Below, piece by piece: positions 1 through 6,554 of a stretch of 12,762 bases of DNA. The stretch lies in the NCBI GenBank assembly GCA_021731205.1, contig JAKFXV010000250.1:1-12762 (forward strand), written 5' to 3'. Every line of letters starts with the position of its first letter. Position 1 is the first letter of the stretch. Made by a program: the position numbers and the translations under genes. The stretch is from Nocardioides sp. (GTDB lineage Bacteria > Actinomycetota > Actinomycetes > Propionibacteriales > Nocardioidaceae). The notes beneath the pieces are model-generated. The model was not told where the DNA came from. It saw nothing but the letters and a program-made list of their open reading frames with translations, and made no database searches.

Positions 1-514
<514 letters not shown>

Positions 515-580
515 TGCGGTCTCAGTCCCTTACTTGGATCTCGGTGGAGGTAGCGCTGGTTGCGGTTCAAAGCGGGCGGT

Positions 581-611
581 TGCGAGCGCACGACTTCGTC
601 GTGGACTCGCA
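581..611 (-). promoter_or_regulatory. Stem-loop in the rpsG-fusA spacer
   Basis: Read on the minus (mRNA) strand, an outer stem TGCGAG/CTCGCA encloses a 2x2 internal loop and an inner perfect stem CACGAC-GAA-GTCGTG. The structure starts 5 bases after the rpsG stop codon and ends 66 bases before the fusA start. There is no U-tract, so it does not look like a terminator, and fusA lies downstream. It may be an mRNA processing or stability element, or a ribosomal-protein binding site. Only the base pairing is directly seen. Confidence 0.45.
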
Positions 612-615
612 CGCC

Positions 616-1086
616 TCACCAGCGGTAGTGGGCGAAGGCCTTGTTGGATTCGGCCATCTTGTGGGTGTCCTCACGCTTCTTCACCGCGGCACCGAGGCCG
701 TTGGAAGCATCGAGGATCTCGTTCATCAGTCGCTCGTGCATGGTCTTCTCACGGCGTGCCTGGGCGTAGCCCACCAACCACCGCAGAGCCAGCGTGGTGC
801 TCCTGTTGGCCTTCACCTCGATGGGGACCTGGTAGGTCGCGCCACCGACGCGACGCGACTTGACCTCCAGGGCCGGCTTCACGTTGTCGAGGGCACGCTT
901 GAGCGTCAGGACCGGATCGGTGCCGGACTTCTCGCGGCACCCCTCGAGAGCGGTGTAGACGATGCGCTGAGCAACCTGCTTCTTGCCGTCCTTGAGAACC
1001 TTGCTGACCAGTTGCGACACCAACGGGGAGCCGTAGACAGGGTCGACGTCGATCGGCCGCTTGGGGGCCGGACCCTTGCGGGGCAT
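616..1086 (-). CDS. rpsG: 30S ribosomal protein S7
   Basis: S7 nucleates assembly of the 30S head by binding the 3' domain of 16S rRNA. The 156-residue product has the normal bacterial length and the family's landmarks: [20 protein letters not shown] at the start, an [11 protein letters not shown] segment, [33 protein letters not shown] and a C-terminal [14 protein letters not shown]. The ATG at 1086-1084 overlaps the rpsL stop by one base (TAATG on the minus strand), so translation is probably coupled to rpsL. The frame stays open upstream through rpsL to 1671, but that extension is a shadow of rpsL and the leader. Second gene of the str operon. Confidence 0.98.
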   Translation of the reverse strand: MPRKGPAPKRPIDVDPVYGSPLVSQLVSKVLKDGKKQVAQRIVYTALEGCREKSGTDPVLTLKRALDNVKPALEVKSRRVGGATYQVPIEVKANRSTTLALRWLVGYAQARREKTMHERLMNEILDASNGLGAAVKKREDTHKMAESNKAFAHYRW

Positions 1087-1460
1087 TAGCTCTTCTCCTT
1101 CTTGGCGCCGTAGCGGCTGCGGGCCTGCTTGCGGTTCTTGACACCCTGGGTGTCGAGGGTCCCGCGAATGATCTTGTAGCGCACGCCGGGGAGGTCCTTC
1201 ACCCGGCCGCCGCGCACGAGCACGATCGAGTGCTCCTGCAAGTTGTGTCCCACGCCCGGGATGTACGCCGTGACCTCGATGCCGCTGGACAGTCGCACAC
1301 GAGCGACCTTGCGCAGAGCAGAGTTCGGCTTCTTCGGGGTGGTGGTGTAGACGCGGGTGCACACACCGCGTCGCTGAGGCGATCCCTTCAGGGCCGGCGT
1401 CTTCGTCTTCGACGCCTTGTCCTGACGGCCCTTGCGGACCAACTGATTGATGGTGGGCAC
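1086..1460 (-). CDS. rpsL: 30S ribosomal protein S12
   Basis: S12 sits at the decoding centre and influences translational fidelity. The 124-residue sequence is a full-length actinobacterial S12: [37 protein letters not shown] and a C-terminal [11 protein letters not shown]. Lysines 43 and 88 (mycobacterial numbering), where substitutions commonly give streptomycin resistance, are both wild type, so the gene predicts no target-based resistance. Residue 70 is Val (PGVGHN), where several other actinobacteria have Glu. The start is GTG at 1460-1458, preceded by AAAGGGA 8 bases upstream. First gene of the str operon, reading from a leader of about 175 nt. Confidence 0.98.
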   Translation of the reverse strand: MPTINQLVRKGRQDKASKTKTPALKGSPQRRGVCTRVYTTTPKKPNSALRKVARVRLSSGIEVTAYIPGVGHNLQEHSIVLVRGGRVKDLPGVRYKIIRGTLDTQGVKNRKQARSRYGAKKEKS

Positions 1461-1491
1461 CGGGTGGTTCCCTTTCTTTCTTACTCGTCAG

Positions 1492-1510
1492 GCCCGACGC
1501 CGTGTCGGGC
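1492..1510 (-). promoter_or_regulatory. GC-rich hairpin in the rpsL leader
   Basis: A perfect 7-bp stem GCCCGAC/GTCGGGC closes a 5-nt loop, 31 bases upstream of the rpsL start and just before its purine-rich ribosome-binding segment. In the leader mRNA it could act as an attenuator or protein-binding hairpin. No run of U follows it on the minus strand (AAGAAAG comes instead), so a simple terminator is unlikely. Function is not known. Confidence 0.4.
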
Positions 1511-1615
1511 ACGATGGTGAAGCAATCTGTGCCGTGGTGGTGTTTCGGTGAGCGCCACGCGATCCGGTCACGCAGTCGACCGGTGGTGGGCACCTGCAAA
1601 CGGTGGAGCGAAGCG

Positions 1616-1632
1616 GTCTGGCTGGTCCAGAC
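1616..1632 (-). promoter_or_regulatory. Hairpin at the predicted 5' end of the str operon mRNA
   Basis: A 6-bp stem GTCTGG/CCAGAC with a 5-nt loop lies at 1616-1632. The predicted transcription start from the promoter just upstream is near 1636, so the hairpin would begin within about 5 nt of the mRNA 5' end. Such a position suits a role in protecting the transcript or in early control. This is inference from position alone. Confidence 0.4.
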
Positions 1633-1642
1633 ACAAAGAGCG

Positions 1643-1671
1643 AGATTACTCCGTCGCCCGAGGGGGGTCAA
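1643..1671 (-). promoter_or_regulatory. Promoter of the rpsL-rpsG-fusA operon
   Basis: On the minus strand a -35 box TTGACC (1671-1666) is separated by exactly 17 bases from a -10 box TAATCT (1648-1643). This is close to the principal-sigma consensus and the best promoter in the window. The predicted start near 1636 gives a leader of about 175 nt before the rpsL GTG. Confidence 0.8.
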
Positions 1672-1712
1672 AACGCGGAAACACCGCGCGGGCCACGCCA
1701 GGGTGCGTCGAC

Positions 1713-1718
1713 TACGGT
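1713..1718 (+). promoter_or_regulatory. -10 box of a leaderless promoter for the DUF2530 gene
   Basis: TACGGT (TANNNT form) ends 6 bases before the chosen GTG at 1725, which would place the transcription start on the start codon. No Shine-Dalgarno sequence is present and no -35 box is evident. The box and its flank (CGACTACGGT) closely resemble CGACTACCGT before the gene at 11740. Confidence 0.5.
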
Positions 1719-1724
1719 GCTGGT

Positions 1725-2009
1725 GTGCCGCACGACGAACGCAAGACCGAGCACAAGATCGGCAACCGCACCTACATGATCGCCGACGTCGAGCCTCTCG
1801 ATGGCGACGGCATCCGCACCGTGCAGGTCGGCGCCGCCTTGTGGGTCATCTCGTTCTTGGGGTTGCTCCCGTTCTACGGAAGCCTCGCCGAGACCGGCCG
1901 GGTGTGGTGGCTGTGGACCTGCTGGGCGGGTTTCGCGCTCGGTCTGTTCGGCTACGACTGGGCACGGCGCCGACGCAACCGGCGGACGCGGCAAACTCGC
2001 CGCCACTGA
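1725..2009 (+). CDS. Small membrane protein, DUF2530 family
   Basis: A 94-residue protein with a polar N-terminus (about 1-34, containing [15 protein letters not shown]), two hydrophobic segments (about 35-51 and 59-76: [15 protein letters not shown] and [17 protein letters not shown]) and an Arg-rich tail, arranged as in actinobacterial DUF2530 proteins. Rv0882 of M. tuberculosis, beside its own DUF3027 gene, is a likely relative (from memory). No biochemical function is known. The reading frame stays open back to 1548, but that part is Arg-rich, overlaps the str promoter and is not family-like. I chose GTG 1725, where a TANNNT box fits a leaderless transcript. It converges on the DUF3027 gene with an 18-base gap. 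Confidence 0.8.
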   Translation: MPHDERKTEHKIGNRTYMIADVEPLDGDGIRTVQVGAALWVISFLGLLPFYGSLAETGRVWWLWTCWAGFALGLFGYDWARRRRNRRTRQTRRH

Positions 2010-2027
2010 TCCTCCCGACGTGACGAG

Positions 2028-2834
2028 CTAGATCGGTTCCAGGTCCTCGTGGAGGGTGTCGATCGCGTGATCGGGCAACGGCTGAGGCTGGTTGCGCTTA
2101 GCCAAGCGCACCTCGGAGTGGGCGCCGCAGCCATGGTCGAACGACACGATGCGGCCGTCGTCATTGGCGTCGCCGTTGGCGCAGACCCCGAAAAGGTCGT
2201 TGAGCGGCCCGGCCAGGTGCACCAGGAACCCACAGGTCGAGCAGGGATGGGGTGCGGACTGGGCCAGCGGAGCCTCCGGGCCGCCCAGGCCGTCGTACCA
2301 CCGCTCTGCCGCCAGGTCACGGCCCTCCAACGAGAGCGTGCGCACCCGGCCCAGGCCGAGATCGAGCGCAACGTTGCGGATCTGGTCCGCGTCGTCGTCG
2401 GTGAGCTCCTCGAGCTCGCCGAAGAAGTACGTCGGAACCAGCCTCGGGTCGTCGTCCTCGACCGGCAGCAGGTCTCCCGGTGACAGATCGCCCGGTTGCA
2501 CGCGTTCGCGATAGGGGATCCACGCCGGCGCGACGATCGCATCCTCGCCGGGCACCAGCACGATCTCGTTGATGGTGACGTTCTTCTGCCGAGATGCTCG
2601 GACTACGGTGACCGACCAGCGCCAACCGACGTAGCCGGCACGAGTGCACGCGAACAGGTGTGTGACGAGTCGTTCGCCCTCGACGTCGAAGCCGAGGTAC
2701 TCGCCGACGTCGGCGGGCGCGACATCGCCCTCCAAGACCTCGCGTGCCACGTCTGCTGCGGCCACGGCTATGGCATCGGCCTTCGCGCGGGCGGCACGCG
2801 GGATCGTCGCAGTCACGACCGAATCATGACTCAT
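2028..2834 (-). CDS. DUF3027 family protein, putative zinc-binding
   Basis: A 268-residue soluble protein of the actinobacterial DUF3027 family (Rv0883c-like), of unknown function. Visible landmarks are an Ala-rich N-terminal helix (about 12-32), GYVGWRWSVTVVRASRQKNVTINEIVLVPG (68-97, the most conserved-looking part), WIPYRERVQPGDLSPGDLLP (105-124), and a C-terminal region with four cysteines at 198, 201, 218 and 236 (CSTC...C...C, with H234 and H239 nearby). The spacing suggests a zinc ribbon; metal binding is inferred. The ATG at 2834-2832 is preceded by GAGG 4 bases upstream. It is divergent from the MFS gene with 77 bases between the two starts. Confidence 0.85.
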   Translation of the reverse strand: MSHDSVVTATIPRAARAKADAIAVAAADVAREVLEGDVAPADVGEYLGFDVEGERLVTHLFACTRAGYVGWRWSVTVVRASRQKNVTINEIVLVPGEDAIVAPAWIPYRERVQPGDLSPGDLLPVEDDDPRLVPTYFFGELEELTDDDADQIRNVALDLGLGRVRTLSLEGRDLAAERWYDGLGGPEAPLAQSAPHPCSTCGFLVHLAGPLNDLFGVCANGDANDDGRIVSFDHGCGAHSEVRLAKRNQPQPLPDHAIDTLHEDLEPI

Positions 2835-2874
2835 CGCGCCTCAGATGTCGCCTCGACGGCAAGCAGGGGAGGCG

Positions 2875-2902
2875 CTGCCCGCTGATTGTCCACACCGGGC
2901 AG
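2875..2902. promoter_or_regulatory. Inverted repeat in the DUF3027/MFS divergent intergenic region
   Basis: CTGCCCG (2875-2881) and CGGGCAG (2896-2902) are perfect 7-bp inverted repeats with a 14-base spacer. They sit between the two divergent starts. The right arm overlaps the AGGA that is the likely ribosome-binding site of the MFS gene, so it could be an operator or an mRNA hairpin masking that site. No clear -35/-10 pair was found here. Confidence 0.4.
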
Positions 2903-2911
2903 GATGGAGCC

Positions 2912-4315
2912 ATGTCGCCTCCGGACCCGGAACCCGCGGAGCAGCCTCGCCGCGCCCCCGGCGCCGTGGGGCGGGGCGCTAGGGCGACCTTTCGCGGCGC
3001 CAGCGCCGCCGCCCAGGCCACCCGAAGAGCCGGCGCCTTCACGGTGCGGCAGGCCCGCCGCGCGGCCCAGTCCGAGGGCGCCGGGGACTCTGGCTTGTCC
3101 CGGCTCATCGAGCTGCACGCGATCCATGCCGCGGGTGACGCCGCCATCGCGATCTCGCTGGCCGGCACGCTGTTCTTCCAGGTGCCGACCGGGGAGGCGC
3201 GTGGTCAGGTCGCGTTGTTCTTGGGGCTGACGATGTTGCCGTTCGTGATCGTGGCGCCGCTGATCGGGCCGTTCCTGGACCGGTTCAACCACGGCCGACG
3301 GTGGGCCATCGGCTCCACGATGGCGATCCGGGCGTTCTTGTGCTGGGTGTTGGCGACCGCCGCGCAGGTGGACTCTCGCTGGCTCTTTCCCGCGGCCCTC
3401 GGCTGCCTGGTGACCTCCAAGGCGTACGCCGTGACGCGGGCCGCCGCCGTACCACGACTGCTGCCACGCCATCAGACCTTGGTCAAGGCCAACGCCCGAA
3501 TCTCGCTGGCAGGGGTGATCGGCGCGGCCGTGTCGGCTCCGCTGGCCGGGCTGGCCTCGCTCGCGGGACCCGAGTGGTCGTTGCGCTATGGATTCGCAGT
3601 GTTCGTGATCGCCACGATCGTCGCCATCCGACTGCCCGAGCGAGTGGACTCCAGCGTCGGTGAGGGGACGCTGGTGCTGACCGGTGACGCGGACAACGGA
3701 CATCCCACCCCCAGTGGCCGCTTCCGAATGCGGATTCCCAGCGCAGTGTCGTTCGCGCTCAGGGCCAACTGCGGACCCCGATGGCTGTCCGGCTTCTTGA
3801 CGATGTTCACGGCGTTCCTGCTTCGTGAGGTGCCGATCGGCGACTACCGCCCCGAGGTGGTGCTTGGCCTGGTGGTCGGCGCCGCCGGCGTCGGCAGCAC
3901 CCTCGGCATCGCGCTGGCCTCGGTGCTGCGCCAGGTGCAACCGGCGATCACCGTGGTGGCCGCCTTGGTCGCCGATGCCGTGATGGCCGGCGTGGCCGCC
4001 ATGTTCTTCGGCGTCGCATCCTTGATGCTGCTCGGACTGACGGCCGGATTGGCGCAGGCGTTGGCGAAGCTGTCCCTCGACTCGACGATCCAAGGCGAGA
4101 TCCCCGAGCAGGTGCAAAGCAGCGCCTTCGCCAGATCTGACACGACCCTGCAGTTGGCGTGGGTCATCGGCGGCTTCGTGGGTATCGCCTTGCCGCTGGT
4201 CCCGGGCCTTGGTCTGGGCCTGGCAGCCGGGGTGCTGGCCCTGTGGGCCGCCTTCGTCTTGAGCACCTGGCCGCGGCATCGCCGAGCCGCGACCGCGACC
4301 GCGAGCGACGCCTAG
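2912..4315 (+). CDS. MFS-type multi-spanning membrane transporter
   Basis: A 467-residue integral membrane protein. Residues 1-65 are a polar, Arg/Ala-rich cytoplasmic N-terminus; the rest contains about 12 hydrophobic segments. GPFLDRFNHGRR (119-130) corresponds to the loop 2-3 motif A (G-x-L-x-D-R-x-x-G-R-R) of the major facilitator superfamily. There is a longer polar stretch around residues 235-275, consistent with the central loop between the two six-helix halves. Substrate unknown. It resembles the uncharacterised mycobacterial transporter Rv0876c in type and neighbourhood (from memory). I chose ATG 2912 with AGGA 7 bases upstream; the frame is open back to 2744, but that overlaps the divergent gene. 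It converges on the cold-shock gene and their stop codons overlap by 4 bases. Confidence 0.85.
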   Translation: MSPPDPEPAEQPRRAPGAVGRGARATFRGASAAAQATRRAGAFTVRQARRAAQSEGAGDSGLSRLIELHAIHAAGDAAIAISLAGTLFFQVPTGEARGQVALFLGLTMLPFVIVAPLIGPFLDRFNHGRRWAIGSTMAIRAFLCWVLATAAQVDSRWLFPAALGCLVTSKAYAVTRAAAVPRLLPRHQTLVKANARISLAGVIGAAVSAPLAGLASLAGPEWSLRYGFAVFVIATIVAIRLPERVDSSVGEGTLVLTGDADNGHPTPSGRFRMRIPSAVSFALRANCGPRWLSGFLTMFTAFLLREVPIGDYRPEVVLGLVVGAAGVGSTLGIALASVLRQVQPAITVVAALVADAVMAGVAAMFFGVASLMLLGLTAGLAQALAKLSLDSTIQGEIPEQVQSSAFARSDTTLQLAWVIGGFVGIALPLVPGLGLGLAAGVLALWAAFVLSTWPRHRRAATATASDA

Positions 4316-4707
4316 AGTTCGAGCTCCCCGGCGAGTGCGCGCAACAACTTCGCCGTCGGCGCGGCGGTCCGGGGATCGGGGTGGCGGCCGTGCCGGTAGC
4401 CCTCGCCGAGCCCGTCCAGCAGCCGAATCAGGTCCTCCACGATCGGCACCATCTCCTCAGGCTTCTTGCGCTTGGCCTGCGACTGGTTGCGCGTGATGGA
4501 GACGGGTGCGTCGAGGATCCGGACCTGGAGCGCCTGATCGCCGCGGCGACCCTGGGCGATGCCGAACTCCACCCGGGTGCCGGCCTTGAGCGTGGTCACG
4601 CCGTCGGGCAGAGCGTCGGCGTGGACATAGACGTCCGGGCCAGCGTCGGAGGACAGGAAACCGAAGCCCTTCTCCGCGTCGAACCACTTCACCTTGCCAC
4701 TGGGCAC
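4312..4707 (-). CDS. Cold-shock domain protein with C-terminal extension
   Basis: A 131-residue protein. The first 67 residues form a cold-shock (OB-fold) domain that binds single-stranded RNA or DNA: GKVKWFDAEKGFGFL carries RNP1 (KGFGFL, 13-18), and VYVHADAL stands at the RNP2 position, with AD in place of the usual Phe-Ser. Residues 68-131 are a non-canonical extension with a basic stretch (QAKRKK) and a helical acidic end, as in the approximately 135-residue mycobacterial CspB (Rv0871), the likely orthologue. The GTG start at 4707 is preceded by AGAGG 7 bases upstream. Its TAG stop lies in the CTAG that also contains the MFS stop. The role is presumably RNA chaperone; whether it is cold-inducible cannot be seen. 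Confidence 0.9.
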   Translation of the reverse strand: MPSGKVKWFDAEKGFGFLSSDAGPDVYVHADALPDGVTTLKAGTRVEFGIAQGRRGDQALQVRILDAPVSITRNQSQAKRKKPEEMVPIVEDLIRLLDGLGEGYRHGRHPDPRTAAPTAKLLRALAGELEL

Positions 4708-4764
4708 GTGCCTGCCTCTTCCTTGTCCGGCTTGCTACGCGGCTCGGATCGGCCACGGAGAACA

Positions 4765-4770
4765 AGCCTA
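4765..4770 (-). promoter_or_regulatory. -10 box of the cold-shock gene
   Basis: TAGGCT on the minus strand matches the actinobacterial TANNNT box. A weak -35 (TTAGCG) lies 18 bases upstream. The predicted start near 4758 leaves a 5' UTR of about 50 nt with no long cold-shock leader. Confidence 0.5.
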
Positions 4771-4858
4771 GGACGTGGGTGCGAAGGCCGCTAATCCAAT
4801 TCGACCCGGGAAGCGGCCCGGCGCGCTGCTCGCCCGCGCGTCGGCATCCGTTGCGGAG

Positions 4859-5908
4859 TCAACGACGCAGGTGGCCGATGATGCTCCAGTAGGGGTCGGC
4901 AGCGACCTGACTCTTCACCTTGCCCTGGCGCCAGGTGACGAAGGATGCCTTGATCTGCTCGCCGGCGGTGGTCAGGGAGTCGACGTAGAAGTGCAGGGTC
5001 CGGGTCCCGCGGGCGGTCTCGTGAGCCACCAGCAGCGCCGAGCGGCCCAGGGCCTCCTCAAGGCCGCTGACGATGTCGTCCAGTACTGCAAGCGCCGCGG
5101 GACTGGGCTCCCCGCCGTCGGTGAGATCGATGAACGGCACCACCACGCCGACGTGGCGGTCCAGTTGTGGTGCCAGGGTGGGCATCGGCTTCGCGAGCGC
5201 CGCCGCGGTCACCCGGCGGCCGTTGGACATCCCGGAGAAGGTCACCCACCGGGGCTTGCCCACCTCGTCGGTGAGTTCTGCGCGTAGGTCCCGGACGGCG
5301 GCGCGGACCGCGTCGAGGGGCGCGACCAATGGCGCTCCGTCACGCGGGTAGGCAACCCGTCCGATCCACAGCCCGGCGTCGCGTTCACCAACGGCGGACT
5401 CCAAGATCTGCTTCGCAATCCGGGTGTTGATCTCGTCCAACTGACCGGCGAACACCGGGTGATGCAGGCGTACGTCGAGCCAATCGCCGCGGCGGGCCCA
5501 GCTGACCGTGCACTCGTCGAGATCGACCTCGATGCCGTCGACGTCGATGGAGTGGCCGACGAGCTGCCGCACGGCTGGGCGTTGGTCGCCGTACTCCCAC
5601 GATGTCGTGGGATCGGCGGCGCGCCGCAACCACCGGCGAGCGATGAACAGCATTTCGGGGTTTCCGTTGGCGCTGACCACCAAGCGGTGGTTCGCCTTCG
5701 TCCCGGGATGGATCGACCAGGTCAGCCGTGGGTCGATCTCAGCGACGCGCCTCGCCAGTCGCTCCTTGGCCGAGGTTGCGTCCGCCCCCTCCTCGTCGAG
5801 AGCCTCGGCGAGCTGGTCGGCGCCCTCCGCGTTCCACCACTTCCAGAACCCCCAGGTCCCGACGTTGGGGTCCACGACGGGCATCTTGGTGCGTCGGAAC
5901 AGAGCCAT
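4859..5908 (-). CDS. Uncharacterised protein, DUF695-like
   Basis: A 349-residue soluble protein with no signal peptide or membrane segment. It starts MALFRRTKMPVVDPNVGTWGFWKWW; the aromatic FWKWW (about 21-25) and the following helical segment, then GTKANHRLVVSANG and the ARRWLRRA region, recall actinobacterial proteins annotated with DUF695. The C-terminal third (HVGVVVPFIDLTDGG, LLVAHETARGTRTLHFYVDS, DPYWSIIGHLR) fits that family's end. No catalytic motif is recognised and the family has no known function. The frame is open to 6076, but the extension lies in the palindromic element; ATG 5908 has a TAGGCT box 7 bases upstream and no Shine-Dalgarno, so it looks leaderless. It lies downstream of the catabolic operon but probably has its own promoter. 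Confidence 0.7.
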   Translation of the reverse strand: MALFRRTKMPVVDPNVGTWGFWKWWNAEGADQLAEALDEEGADATSAKERLARRVAEIDPRLTWSIHPGTKANHRLVVSANGNPEMLFIARRWLRRAADPTTSWEYGDQRPAVRQLVGHSIDVDGIEVDLDECTVSWARRGDWLDVRLHHPVFAGQLDEINTRIAKQILESAVGERDAGLWIGRVAYPRDGAPLVAPLDAVRAAVRDLRAELTDEVGKPRWVTFSGMSNGRRVTAAALAKPMPTLAPQLDRHVGVVVPFIDLTDGGEPSPAALAVLDDIVSGLEEALGRSALLVAHETARGTRTLHFYVDSLTTAGEQIKASFVTWRQGKVKSQVAADPYWSIIGHLRR

Positions 5909-5915
5909 GCCGGCC

Positions 5916-5921
5916 AGCCTA
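5916..5921 (-). promoter_or_regulatory. -10 box of a leaderless promoter for the DUF695-like gene
   Basis: TAGGCT on the minus strand ends 7 bases before the ATG at 5908, so transcription would start at or next to the start codon. The box lies immediately beside the palindromic element (5924-6082), whose sequence would then form all upstream promoter DNA. No consensus -35 is seen. Confidence 0.5.
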
Positions 5922-5923
5922 GT

Positions 5924-6082
5924 TGGCGTGTGTCGGATGTTCCTGGCGGGTTGGCGTCGTTGAGGTGGGTGCAGGGCAAGGCGGAGGAGCGGAGTCGTGC
6001 CGGGGGCACGGCGACCGACGACAACGCAGCGATGTGCCTGGCTCGGCGGCGCCAAGCGTCTGAGAACTTCCGACACACGTCA
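5924..6082 (+). repeat. 159-bp imperfect palindromic element; candidate structured RNA or MITE/ERIC-like unit
   Basis: Left and right halves are inverted copies around a centre at 6003. Written as plus-strand RNA, paired segments are 5924-5937 with 6069-6082 (14 bp), 5939-5942 with 6064-6067 (4 bp), 5951-5964 with 6042-6055 (14 bp), 5966-5973 with 6033-6040 (8 bp), and an apical stem 5995-6001 with 6005-6011 around a GGG loop. Every non-identity inside these stems is a G-U pair in plus-strand RNA; on the minus strand the same positions would be A-C mismatches. An 8x8 internal loop and a 21x21 internal loop interrupt the hairpin. It fills the space between the stop codon of the GlcG-family gene (6083) and the -10 box of the next gene. 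No second copy is present in the window. Confidence 0.65.
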
Positions 6083-6535
6083 CTAGGCGAGGGCCGCAGC
6101 TCCCGCGGCGGCGATCTGCTCGTCCTCGGCCACGGTTCCACCTGAAACGCCAATGGCGCCGACTACCGTCCCATCGACCAGCACCGGCAGGCCGCCACCG
6201 AACGTCACCAGCCGCTCACGCTGCAGCAGCCCGTCACGCAGCGTCGCGTCGTCGCGCAGGATCCCGGCCCACGCACCGGTCGGCACGCCCAGGAACGACA
6301 CCACCGAATAGGCCTTGTCGGCAGCGATGCTGACCGCAAGCAATGCGGCACCGTCCATCCGGGCGAACGCCAACGCATTGCCGGCCACGTCGCACACGGC
6401 GACATTCACCGGCACCTCGAGCCCGGCCGCCGTCGCAAGAGCGGCGTCGAGGACCGCACGTGCTCCGGCGTACGACAAGGTCGTGAGTGGGCGAACCAGG
6501 TCTGCGCCCGGATCTGAGGCCGGTCCGGCTGCCAT
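6083..6535 (-). CDS. GlcG/HbpS-family (heme-degrading domain, DUF336) protein
   Basis: A 150-residue cytoplasmic protein of the GlcG/HbpS fold. Family signatures are VAVCDVAGNALAFARMDGA (45-63), DKAYSVVSF (73-81), LVTFGGGLPV (109-118) and GAIGVSGGTVAEDE (126-139). Members bind heme in some cases, but most have no established role. Relatives accompany some aromatic meta-cleavage operons (for example nahX, from memory), matching its place here as last gene of the operon. ATG 6535 has CAGGAG 5 bases upstream, 19 bases after the dehydrogenase stop. There is no signal peptide, unlike secreted HbpS. Immediately downstream lies the palindromic element. Confidence 0.85.
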   Translation of the reverse strand: MAAGPASDPGADLVRPLTTLSYAGARAVLDAALATAAGLEVPVNVAVCDVAGNALAFARMDGAALLAVSIAADKAYSVVSFLGVPTGAWAGILRDDATLRDGLLQRERLVTFGGGLPVLVDGTVVGAIGVSGGTVAEDEQIAAAGAAALA

Positions 6536-6554
6536 CGCGACTCCTGGGTTGGGA

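Noticed and set aside
1087..1671. N-terminal extension of rpsG through rpsL to the operon promoter
   Set aside because: It covers rpsL in another frame and the promoter itself; S7 is complete from 1086.
1548..1724. Upstream extension of the DUF2530 gene
   Set aside because: Arg/Gly-rich and not family-like; it overlaps the divergent str promoter, and a leaderless -10 fits GTG 1725.
2831..4279. 482-residue minus-strand frame opposite the MFS gene
   Set aside because: Its composition (Gln, His, Arg, Gly-rich) is typical of antisense translation of a membrane protein; no family resemblance.
4797..4858. Hairpins after the DUF695-like gene (CCGGG/CCCGG and GCGCG/CGCGC)
   Set aside because: Stems are only 5 bp in very GC-rich DNA and have no T-tract, so a terminator call is not justified.
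5909..6076. Upstream extension of the DUF695-like gene
   Set aside because: It lies within the palindromic element and TAGGCT promoter box; the family-like sequence starts at 5908.
5924..6082. Possible 6S RNA
   Set aside because: It is a long hairpin with a large internal bubble, but no plus-strand promoter was found before it, and the bubble is near the tip and symmetric; too little to name it.
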